Source: JBOFDK01 sp051650305 | Lineage (GTDB): Bacteria; Bacillota; Clostridia; Lachnospirales; Cellulosilyticaceae | Assembly (NCBI GenBank): GCA_051650305.1 | Contig: JBOFIT010000213.1 | Coordinates: 1 to 8,939 of the forward strand | Direction of reading: 5' to 3' | Length of the DNA stretch: 8,939 nt | Shown: positions 1 to 5,669 of the stretch, in pieces | Layout: each line of letters begins with the position of its first letter | Position numbering within the stretch: the stretch's first letter is position 1 | Position numbers and translations under genes: made by a program | Notes under the pieces: generated by a model | Database searches by the model: none | What the model was told of the DNA's origin: nothing | Seen by the model: the letters and a program-made list of their open reading frames with translations, nothing else

Positions 1-282
1 GGAGATGGGATCGTAAGCAGATACGGCGGCGAAGAATTTGTGGTGGTGCTGAAGTATATGTCAGAAGATAAGGTAAGGGCCATCGCTCAAAAGATATTAC
101 AGACCATTAGGGAGACACCTTATTGTCTAGGAGCAGAAAAATGTATGCAGTATTTTGTGACGATAGGTGTAAGTATGCTAGAGACGTTAGACCTAGATAA
201 GCACATAAAAGAAGCAGATGATAATCTTTACAAAGGAAAGAATCAATCAAAAAATTGTGTGGTTTTTAGTGACGAGGTGTAA
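1..282 (+). CDS. GGDEF-domain diguanylate cyclase, C-terminal fragment (5' end outside window)
   Basis: The reading frame is open from the first base and ends at TAA 280-282, leaving 93 residues. It contains the active-site signature RYGGEEF (GGEEF encoded at 25-39) and the usual end of the fold: the VTIGVS strand and a final helix with EADDNLYKGKNQSKN, matching the family pattern ADxALYxAKxxGRN. GGDEF proteins make cyclic di-GMP from two GTP. GGEEF is a functional signature, so the domain is probably catalytic. The Asp of the inhibitory RxxD site, normally five residues before the Tyr of RYGG, is Gly here, so the canonical c-di-GMP feedback site seems absent. The sensor or N-terminal domains lie outside the window, so the input signal cannot be judged. 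No terminator is evident after the stop. Confidence 0.9.
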   Translation, partial: GDGIVSRYGGEEFVVVLKYMSEDKVRAIAQKILQTIRETPYCLGAEKCMQYFVTIGVSMLETLDLDKHIKEADDNLYKGKNQSKNCVVFSDEV

Positions 283-349
283 GAAATTACCACCGCTTAT
301 AAAGTATAGTAAAAGGTGAGGATACGATACTAATAGTGAGGTGATAATC

Positions 350-661
350 ATGGAAACAAACAACAAAGACCAAGAGGCACTCACAAACTTATTAGCTCAA
401 AATGCAAATGCTATCGTATCTGAAGGTGGTATAGGAGCTAAGAGTATCGCAAAAGTGGTTAAGCACGACCAAGAAGTCGTAGGCTATGAATTATCAGATG
501 GTAGCCGCGTATCTATGGAACAAGCTATACAAATGGCATCAGCCAATGAACTTGAGCATGTGGGGGTATCCACATCTAAAAAAGGACAACCTTACATTCG
601 TTCATTAGCAGATGGTGATGAATCCAATAATCTAAGCAATCTACCTATTATCGTAGAGTAA
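350..661 (+). CDS. DUF3892-like small protein of unknown function
   Basis: This gene encodes 103 residues. The ATG at 350 is preferred over the in-frame GTG at 341 because GAGGTGAT at 337-344 is a long match to the 16S anti-Shine-Dalgarno sequence at correct spacing from 350, and it overlaps the GTG. The middle and end of the protein resemble DUF3892: a strand 'IAKVVKHDQEVVGYEL', a turn 'SDGSRVS', 'EQAIQMA', then 'GVSTSKKGQPYIRS'. It has no signal peptide, membrane segment or cysteine, so it is probably cytosolic. The C-terminal 15 or so residues are polar and likely flexible. The function of the family is unknown to me. It stands alone between the cyclase fragment and the hairpin at 692-727. 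The family call is from memory of the pattern; the coding call itself is secure. Confidence 0.75.
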   Translation: METNNKDQEALTNLLAQNANAIVSEGGIGAKSIAKVVKHDQEVVGYELSDGSRVSMEQAIQMASANELEHVGVSTSKKGQPYIRSLADGDESNNLSNLPIIVE

Positions 662-691
662 TACCGTAAATGATGAAGATAAAGTAATGAA

Positions 692-727
692 CAGAAGCTA
701 GCCTAGAAGAAAGAGGGCTAGCTTCTG
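692..727 (+). repeat. Perfect 12-bp inverted repeat (hairpin) between the DUF3892 and DUF4178 genes
   Basis: CAGAAGCTAGCC at 692-703 pairs without mismatch with GGCTAGCTTCTG at 716-727 around a 12-base purine-rich loop. It begins 30 bases after the DUF3892 stop, where a terminator would be expected, but no T-run follows on either strand. It may be a non-canonical terminator, a 3'-end stabiliser or an RNA processing site. Confidence 0.6.
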
Positions 728-792
728 CTAATACTGTGATGAAAGGCATAAAGGAAACAAATAAACATTTAGGTAAGTAGGGGGATGTACAT

Positions 793-1437
793 ATGGGGAT
801 TACAAGCTTTTATTATGATGTAGGTGATATCATAAGGCTTCGTGGGAGAGAATACAGCATTAAAGGAAAAGTAACCTTTCAAGATAGGGAAAGAAATGAA
901 AGTTGGACAGAGTATTATCTAGATGAGACTACGTCGGATTTAACCATATGGTTGATGGTGAATAACATCAGGGAGAAGTTTCTGTTCTATGTAGGAGATG
1001 GCTTCTGGACAGAAGAAAGAAGAGGATTACTAGAGCATACGGGCTATATAAAGACCGAAGAAGGCTGCGCAGAAGTGATAGAACAGGAAGGGCAGGTCTA
1101 TTTAGGATTAGGAAGAGTGTGTACGTATACAGTTTATGAACATAGTGAAAGTGGTCGTGTGGAGCTAATCCAAGACTGGGGCATGAACCAAGATATTTCA
1201 AAAGGCATGTACATTCATCCAATGGAAATTATGCGTATAGATATGGCAGATGTAGCGGTCTATGCAGGGAATTATGAGGGGATAGCTTATCGTGATGAAG
1301 AAAAGAATAGAGCACCACTCATAGGCACACACCAAGAGAGAAGTGCCATAGAAAGAGAACTGAGAAAATCCTCGATTATATGGAATATCGTAGTGATAGC
1401 AGTGATTCTTGTCCTCATGTATTTCTTAGAAGGATAA
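793..1437 (+). CDS. DUF4178-like protein with C-terminal membrane anchor
   Basis: The gene encodes 214 residues, with RBS TAGGGGG at 778-784 before ATG 793. The first 60 residues carry a DUF4178-like pattern: VGDIIRLRGREYSIKGKVTF, then W-TEYYLDE, then TIWLMVN, which matches the family's 'vGd...g..y.v.G...f....W.eY.L....WL.v' layout. Residues 60-190 are mixed alpha/beta with no motif I recognise and may be a second, divergent copy of the fold. Residues about 195-211 (IIWNIVVIAVILVLMY) form one hydrophobic helix after a basic stretch, so the protein is probably a tail-anchored membrane protein with a cytosolic body. It ends with tandem stops TAA TAG followed by a terminator. The function is unknown; DUF4178 genes often occur with other uncharacterised envelope-stress genes, which is recall rather than evidence here. 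Confidence 0.75.
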   Translation: MGITSFYYDVGDIIRLRGREYSIKGKVTFQDRERNESWTEYYLDETTSDLTIWLMVNNIREKFLFYVGDGFWTEERRGLLEHTGYIKTEEGCAEVIEQEGQVYLGLGRVCTYTVYEHSESGRVELIQDWGMNQDISKGMYIHPMEIMRIDMADVAVYAGNYEGIAYRDEEKNRAPLIGTHQERSAIERELRKSSIIWNIVVIAVILVLMYFLEG

Positions 1438-1449
1438 TAGAGAAGTGTG

Positions 1450-1481
1450 AAAAACCATGTTTTTAATGACATGGTTTTTTT
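1450..1481 (+). terminator. Intrinsic terminator after the DUF4178 gene
   Basis: AAAAACCATGT at 1450-1460 pairs perfectly with ACATGGTTTTT at 1469-1479 around an 8-base loop and is followed by more T. It lies 12 bases after the stop. The A-rich 5' arm makes it potentially bidirectional. It separates the DUF4178 gene from the cysK promoter. Confidence 0.88.
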
Positions 1482-1505
1482 ATATATAATATTTTCAGAA
1501 AACTA

Positions 1506-1534
1506 TTGACTATTTAAAAATTGGACACTATAAT
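1506..1534 (+). promoter_or_regulatory. Near-consensus sigma-A promoter of the cysK operon
   Basis: The -35 element TTGACT (1506-1511) and the perfect -10 element TATAAT (1529-1534) are separated by exactly 17 bases. Transcription should start near 1541, giving a leader of about 45 bases, too short for a T-box or SAM riboswitch. Control is therefore more likely by a DNA-binding repressor. Confidence 0.88.
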
Positions 1535-1557
1535 CTTTACTAAGATGATAGGAATTA
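1531..1557 (+). promoter_or_regulatory. Candidate CymR-type (Rrf2) operator over the -10 and start site of cysK
   Basis: ATAGGAATTA at 1548-1557 fits the downstream half ATMGGAATTW of the Bacillus subtilis CymR box as I remember it. TAAT at 1531-1534 fits the upstream TAAW half, but the spacing is one base longer and one conserved C is missing. Its position over the -10 element and the expected start site suits a repressor, and a CymR-like gene lies in the same operon. The half-site match is seen directly; the operator role is inferred. Confidence 0.5.
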
Positions 1558-1585
1558 AGTGAATTATTTTAAAGGGGGAAATACC

Positions 1586-2515
1586 ATGAGTAAAATAGCA
1601 AAAAATTTAGTAGAGTTAATAGGCAACACACCTTTATTAGAAGTACAAAATTATAGTCAATCAAAAGGAGTAGAAGCTACGATTCTTGTGAAATTAGAGA
1701 GCTTTAATCCACTTTCTTCAGTGAAGGACCGTATCGGGGCGGCTATGATAGAAGATGCAGAAGCAAGGGGCGTTCTCAAAGAAGGCAGTACGATTATAGA
1801 GCCTACAAGTGGCAATACAGGAATAGGTCTTGCAGCAGTAGCAACGGCTAAAGGGTATAAGATTATCCTTACGATGCCAGAGACAATGAGTGTAGAGAGG
1901 CGTAATCTCCTTAAGGCATTAGGCGCTGAGATTGTACTGACAGAAGGGGCCAAAGGTATGAAGGGTGCCATAGCAAAGGCAGAGGAACTAGTAGCCAGCA
2001 TGCCAAATGCTTTTATGCCAGGGCAGTTCGATAACCCAGCAAATCCAGAAGTACATCGCAAGACGACAGCTCAGGAAATCATACGAGATACAGATGGTAA
2101 GGTGGACATTTATGTAGGTGGCATTGGTACTGGAGGAACAATTACAGGTGTAGGGGAAGTACTAAAGGCTTATAACCCAGCCATTCAAATAGTAGGGATA
2201 GAGCCTGAAGCATCACCTGTATTAACGAAAGGTGTGGCAGGACCACACAAGATTCAAGGGATAGGGGCAGGATTTAAGCCAAGCATTCTTAATACAGCTA
2301 TTCTAGATGAGATTTTCACAGTTCCTAATGAGGCAGCATTCCTAGGGGCAAAAGAGTTAGCCAAGACAGAAGGTGTGCTTGTGGGTATATCTTCAGGCGC
2401 AGCGCTTTATGCAGCGACAGAGTTAGCGAAGAGACCTGAAAATAAAGGGAAGACCATCGTAGCGTTACTACCTGATACAGGGGAGCGTTACTTATCGACA
2501 GGACTTTTCGAGTAG
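1586..2515 (+). CDS. cysK: Cysteine synthase A (O-acetylserine sulfhydrylase)
   Basis: This cytosolic PLP enzyme makes L-cysteine from O-acetyl-L-serine and sulfide. The 309 residues match the family's usual length. The PLP lysine is K47 in NPLSSVKDRIG, the substrate loop is TSGNTG at 74-79, the phosphate-binding loop is GTGGT at 181-185, and the SSG motif at 269-271 contacts the pyridine ring. The C-terminal PDTGERYLSTGLF is typical of CysK. ATG 1586 is preferred over the upstream in-frame GTG 1559 because AAAGGGGG at 1571-1578 is correctly placed for it and 1559 has no RBS and lies in the operator region. It is the first gene of the operon, and the next gene starts 9 bases after its stop. 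Cystathionine beta-synthase is unlikely because there is no extra regulatory domain. In Bacillus, CysK also partners the repressor CymR. Confidence 0.97.
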   Translation: MSKIAKNLVELIGNTPLLEVQNYSQSKGVEATILVKLESFNPLSSVKDRIGAAMIEDAEARGVLKEGSTIIEPTSGNTGIGLAAVATAKGYKIILTMPETMSVERRNLLKALGAEIVLTEGAKGMKGAIAKAEELVASMPNAFMPGQFDNPANPEVHRKTTAQEIIRDTDGKVDIYVGGIGTGGTITGVGEVLKAYNPAIQIVGIEPEASPVLTKGVAGPHKIQGIGAGFKPSILNTAILDEIFTVPNEAAFLGAKELAKTEGVLVGISSGAALYAATELAKRPENKGKTIVALLPDTGERYLSTGLFE

Positions 2516-2524
2516 GAGGTATGG

Positions 2525-2962
2525 ATGAAAATCTCAACAAAAGGGCGATATGCAGTGGAGGCTTTATTGTATATGGCTTTACACAAGGATGAAAAATGGA
2601 ATGTGAAGATTGTGGCAGAGGCCATAGGCGTTACGGAGCGGTACCTAGAGCAGATTTTTCATTTGCTAAAAAAAGCAGAAATCCTAGAAACCATTAGAGG
2701 GCCTAAAGGTGGGTATATGATTAAGACTCCTTTAGAAGACCTCAAGGTAGGCCAGATCATAAGAGCAGTAGAGGGCGAGATTATCCCGGTACCATGTGTA
2801 CACTGCAAAGATGCGTGTACGTGTGATATCAAAGACATCTGTGCAACAAGGGGGCTGTGGCGTAAGTTATTAACGGCGATCACAGAGGTGATCGACGGGA
2901 TGACGTTACAAGACTTAGTAGAGAAGTATACGCTCGCACAACTAGCAGAAGGAGGTAGGTGA
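2525..2962 (+). CDS. Rrf2-family transcriptional regulator with a five-cysteine cluster (IscR/NsrR-type)
   Basis: The protein has 145 residues. Its N-terminus MKISTKGRYAVEALLYMA is the Rrf2 signature, followed by a winged helix-turn-helix (helices about 28-50, wing RGPKGGY at 58-64) and a dimerisation helix (about 108-130). Between them are cysteines at 91, 94, 98, 100 and 106 in the pattern C-x2-C-x3-C-x-C-x5-C. IscR and NsrR bind a [2Fe-2S] or [4Fe-4S] cluster through three cysteines in this loop, so a Fe-S or redox-sensing role is likely. Five cysteines are more than usual, and metal or disulfide sensing is also possible. ATG 2525 is chosen over ATG 2521 (another frame); the AGGAGG RBS at 2514-2519 overlaps the cysK stop. 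No iscS or iscU gene is adjacent, so the target is more likely sulfur metabolism than Fe-S assembly. Confidence 0.92.
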   Translation: MKISTKGRYAVEALLYMALHKDEKWNVKIVAEAIGVTERYLEQIFHLLKKAEILETIRGPKGGYMIKTPLEDLKVGQIIRAVEGEIIPVPCVHCKDACTCDIKDICATRGLWRKLLTAITEVIDGMTLQDLVEKYTLAQLAEGGR

Positions 2963-2963
2963 A

Positions 2964-3416
2964 GTGAAGATTTCAACGAAGGGTAGATATGGTCTGAGAA
3001 CACTGATTGACTTGGCAGCTCATGAAGATGAAGCACCTATTTCTCTAGCGATTATTGCTGAAAGACAAGGGATTTCGATGAGCTATTTGGAGCAGGTATT
3101 TGCCATTTTAAAAAGAGCAGGACTAGTAAAAAGTATTAAGGGAGCACAGGGGGGGTATAAACTCCTGTGCAACCCAAAGGAGATACAAATCAAAGAAATC
3201 TTGACGTTACTAGAAGGTGACTTAAGTATCGTAGAGTACGATGACAATAGAGAAGAGGATACACTTCTTCAAAGGTGTATAAGAGAAGCAGTGTGGGAGC
3301 AGATAGACATCGCAGTAGATCGTATACTGGGGACGCTGACACTTCAAGATATGATCGAAGAGTATCAAACATTAAAAAACGGATGTACATCAAAACTTTA
3401 TACACTAGAATTTTAA
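2964..3416 (+). CDS. cymR: Rrf2-family regulator without the cysteine cluster, CymR-like sulfur repressor
   Basis: The protein has 150 residues and starts with GTG 2964, one base after the previous stop; its RBS GGAGG lies inside the upstream gene, so the two are translationally coupled. It carries MKISTKGRYGLRTLIDLA, a winged helix-turn-helix (about 26-50, wing KGAQGGY at 59-65), LLEGDLSIVE and LTLQDM, resembling B. subtilis CymR from memory (LEGPISPVE, TTLEDL). As in CymR, the Fe-S loop is replaced by an acidic stretch, YDDNREED; the three cysteines (69, 105, 141) are scattered. CymR represses cysteine and sulfur-uptake genes when bound to CysK, and O-acetylserine breaks the complex. Its place between cysK and metY supports that role. 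The C-terminus ends in Phe, not the Ile thought to dock into CysK. The gene name is by similarity and context, not proven orthology. Confidence 0.85.
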   Translation: MKISTKGRYGLRTLIDLAAHEDEAPISLAIIAERQGISMSYLEQVFAILKRAGLVKSIKGAQGGYKLLCNPKEIQIKEILTLLEGDLSIVEYDDNREEDTLLQRCIREAVWEQIDIAVDRILGTLTLQDMIEEYQTLKNGCTSKLYTLEF

Positions 3417-3429
3417 GGAGGCTATCATA

Positions 3430-4704
3430 ATGGAAAGAAAATTTAAATTTGAGACATTACAAGTACATGCAGGGCAAGCGGTCGACCCAACAACAGGGTC
3501 AAGAGCAGTACCTATTTATCAAACCACATCTTATGTATTTAATGATACAAATCAAGCAGAAGCGCGGTTTGCCCTTAAAGATGCAGGGAATATTTATACC
3601 AGACTTACGAATCCGACAACCGCTGTATTTGAAGAAAGAATGGCAGCTTTAGAAGGGGGCGTAGGGGCACTAGCAGTAGCTTCAGGTTCAGCAGCCATTA
3701 CGTATGCTATTCTTAATGTAGCAGGTGTTGGTGATGAGATTGTAGCAGCATCCACACTTTATGGGGGTACATATAATCTCTTAGGAAAAACACTGCCAAA
3801 GTTAGGGATTAAAACGGTGTTTGTGGATCCAGAGGATATAGAGAACTTTGAAGCGGCTATTACAGAGCATACCAAGGCTTTGTATATCGAATCATTAGGT
3901 AATCCAAGCATTAATATTATAGACATTGAAAAAGTAGCAGAGATCGCACATAGACATGGTATTCCTTTGATTGTAGATAATACTTTTGCTACACCATACT
4001 TACTTAGACCAATCGAATATGGTGCGGATATCGTGGTCCATTCAGCGACTAAGTTCATAGGAGGCCATGGTACAACCATTGGTGGTGTGGTCATAGATAG
4101 TGGTAAGTTTGATTGGGCAGCAAGTGGAAAATTCCCAGAGTTTACAACACCAGATGAGAGCTATCATGGCATTTGCTATACAAGAGATATAGGAAGTGCA
4201 GCTTATATCATCAAAATGCGTGCACAGCTTTTAAGAGATACAGGTGCCTGCCTAAGTCCTTTTAATGCATTCCAGCTTTTACAAGGATTAGAGACGTTAT
4301 CACTCAGAGTAGAAAGACATGTGGAGAATGCCAAGAAAGTAGCTGAATTCCTAGAAAATCATCCTAAAGTAACATGGGTACACTATCCAGCATTAGCAAG
4401 CAATAAATACTATGAATTGGCTAAAAAGTATTTTCCAAAAGGTCCAGGGGCTATCTTTTCCTTTGGGGTAGAAGGTGGCGGTAAAGCAGCTAAGGGTGTC
4501 ATTGACCGTCTAGAAGTTTTCTCACAGTTAGCTAATGTAGCAGATGCGAAATCCTTAGTAATCCATCCAGCAAGTACGACACATCAGCAACTTTCAGAGG
4601 AAGCACAAATAAAGGCAGGGGTTACACCAGAGCTTATAAGACTTTCAATAGGAATAGAAAATGTAGATGACCTCATTGAAGATTTAACTATTGCATTACA
4701 ATAA
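3430..4704 (+). CDS. metY: O-acetylhomoserine sulfhydrylase (O-acetylhomoserine aminocarboxypropyltransferase)
   Basis: This cytosolic Cys/Met-metabolism PLP enzyme converts O-acetyl-L-homoserine and sulfide to L-homocysteine, feeding methionine synthesis. The 424 residues match MetY and are longer than MetB or MetC (about 380-400). The sequence shows the N-terminal FETLQVHAGQ typical of MetY, the YTRLTNPT loop (Y56, R58) that binds cofactor phosphate from the partner subunit, ASGSAA (84-89), NPS at 158-160, VDNTF with D183, and the PLP lysine K208 in SATKFIGGHG. It ends with RLSIGIENVDDL, also typical. AAGGAGG overlaps the stop of the previous gene and ATG follows at 3430. It is the last gene of the cysK operon and is closed by a strong terminator. 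Confidence 0.96.
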   Translation: MERKFKFETLQVHAGQAVDPTTGSRAVPIYQTTSYVFNDTNQAEARFALKDAGNIYTRLTNPTTAVFEERMAALEGGVGALAVASGSAAITYAILNVAGVGDEIVAASTLYGGTYNLLGKTLPKLGIKTVFVDPEDIENFEAAITEHTKALYIESLGNPSINIIDIEKVAEIAHRHGIPLIVDNTFATPYLLRPIEYGADIVVHSATKFIGGHGTTIGGVVIDSGKFDWAASGKFPEFTTPDESYHGICYTRDIGSAAYIIKMRAQLLRDTGACLSPFNAFQLLQGLETLSLRVERHVENAKKVAEFLENHPKVTWVHYPALASNKYYELAKKYFPKGPGAIFSFGVEGGGKAAKGVIDRLEVFSQLANVADAKSLVIHPASTTHQQLSEEAQIKAGVTPELIRLSIGIENVDDLIEDLTIALQ

Positions 4705-4705
4705 G

Positions 4706-4761
4706 AAAGATTACCAACTAAGAAACGTAGATGACCTACTTTCGAGGTTGGTAATCTTTTT
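4706..4761 (+). terminator. Long-stem intrinsic terminator after metY with nested hairpin
   Basis: AAAGATTACCAAC (4706-4718) pairs perfectly over 13 bp with GTTGGTAATCTTT (4747-4759), and the T-run continues to 4761. The 28-base loop can form a small inner hairpin, GTAG 4727-4730 with CTAC 4736-4739. It starts directly after the metY stop. Confidence 0.88.
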
Positions 4762-4776
4762 ATTCTATGTTAAAAT
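4748..4776 (+). promoter_or_regulatory. Candidate promoter of the MBL-fold gene, overlapping the metY terminator
   Basis: TTGGTA (4748-4753) and TAAAAT (4771-4776) are separated by 17 bases, and TG at 4768-4769 forms an extended -10. The -35 element lies in the 3' arm of the terminator. The expected start near 4783 leaves a leader of about 40 bases. Confidence 0.6.
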
Positions 4777-4823
4777 AAAAGCAATGAATAGAGACAAGCA
4801 ACTAGAGGATAGGGGGTGTAGCA

Positions 4824-5570
4824 GTGAGACATTGGGTAACCAAAGGAAAACAAGAAGTATTTGGCATCGGCACTTTAAGAAGTAATGCCTATGTAGTAAA
4901 AAATGGAGATCAGTATTTGCTCATAGATACAGGTGTTAAGGCGAGTTTTTGTAAGCTCAAACTTGTGATGGACCGATTAGGCATTAACGAACATAATCTT
5001 AAAGCACTTATATTAACACATACGCACTATGACCATGTAGGGAATGCTCACTTGTTTAAGGAACTCTACAACACCCAAATCATTGTGCATGAAAGAGAAA
5101 GTACTTTTCTAGAAGAGGGAAATAATCCGGAGATAAGAGGAAGTCTTTACGTGACAAAGCTCCTTGAACGCGGTATTAACAAAGGGATGAAGCACCTAAG
5201 AAAATATACCGGAGTGGAGAAGGATATCATCGTGAAGGATTATTATCCACTTGCACACTTAGGCTTTGATGGGGTCATTATCCATACACCAGGGCATACC
5301 ATTGGCTCTATAAGTGTCGTATTAGAAAATGAAATTGCTATCGTAGGGGACACGATGTTTGGGATTTTGAGGGGGTCAGTGTACCCACCTTATGCCATGG
5401 ATGTAGGTGTTTTATTAAACAGTTGGAAAAGACTGCTGGATATGGGATGCCAAGTGTTCTTACCAGGGCATGGGATGATGAATACGACTAAATGCGTGGA
5501 GAACACATACAAGAAATTGACCCGAAAATTAGCACATACGAGACAAGAGAGTACAGCTGATAGTGAGTAA
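4824..5570 (+). CDS. Metallo-beta-lactamase-fold hydrolase
   Basis: The protein has 248 residues. The GTG start at 4824 follows RBS AGGGGGTG at 4811-4818; no ATG start lies closer in this frame. It carries the complete metal site of the fold: THTHYDH (H66, H68, D70, H71), H158 in TPGHT, D176 in GDTMFG and H216 in LPGHG, so two metal ions and an active hydrolase are expected. The cytosolic, glyoxalase-II-like architecture has no signal peptide. The region between the first and second metal motifs (about 90-150) is longer and basic, and probably shapes the substrate pocket. I cannot name the substrate: hydroxyacylglutathione-type thioesters, lactones or sulfur compounds are all possible. It lies beside the sulfur operon but has its own promoter, so a sulfur role is only a guess. 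No clear terminator follows. Confidence 0.9.
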   Translation: MRHWVTKGKQEVFGIGTLRSNAYVVKNGDQYLLIDTGVKASFCKLKLVMDRLGINEHNLKALILTHTHYDHVGNAHLFKELYNTQIIVHERESTFLEEGNNPEIRGSLYVTKLLERGINKGMKHLRKYTGVEKDIIVKDYYPLAHLGFDGVIIHTPGHTIGSISVVLENEIAIVGDTMFGILRGSVYPPYAMDVGVLLNSWKRLLDMGCQVFLPGHGMMNTTKCVENTYKKLTRKLAHTRQESTADSE

Positions 5571-5598
5571 AGTATAGGCAAACAAAATACGGACAGTA

Positions 5599-5628
5599 TT
5601 GATAAGCTAAGCGTATAGGACATATAAA
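5599..5628 (+). promoter_or_regulatory. Candidate promoter of the AIM24-family gene
   Basis: TTGATA (5599-5604) and TATAAA (5623-5628) are 18 bases apart, five and four-to-five matches to consensus. The expected start is near 5635, giving a short A-rich leader before the RBS at 5655-5662. No terminator precedes it, so read-through from the MBL gene may also occur. Confidence 0.55.
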
Positions 5629-5669
5629 TAAAAAGTGGAAACAATAAAAAAATGAAAAGGGGAAATGCA

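Noticed and set aside
283..349. Cyclic-di-GMP riboswitch after the GGDEF gene
   Set aside because: The 67-base gap is too short and shows none of the conserved aptamer blocks. Only weak TATAAA and TATAGT elements are seen, without -35 partners.
1535..1585. T-box, SAM or other riboswitch in the cysK leader
   Set aside because: The leader is only about 45 bases and shows no conserved aptamer block or terminator.
1657..2061. Long minus-strand open frame inside cysK
   Set aside because: It lies wholly antisense to a clear enzyme gene, lacks a recognisable domain and has no RBS; it is a codon-use shadow. The same applies to the minus-strand frames at 2659-3036 and 3759-4094.
4691..4885. Possible 64-residue open frame after metY
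   Set aside because: It starts inside the end of metY, crosses the strong terminator, has no RBS and overlaps the MBL-fold start in another frame. Its NVDDLL segment only reflects the near-repeat of the metY end.
5586..5600. AATAC/GTATT hairpin as a terminator for the MBL gene
   Set aside because: The stem is only 5 bp and AT-rich, and no T-run follows.
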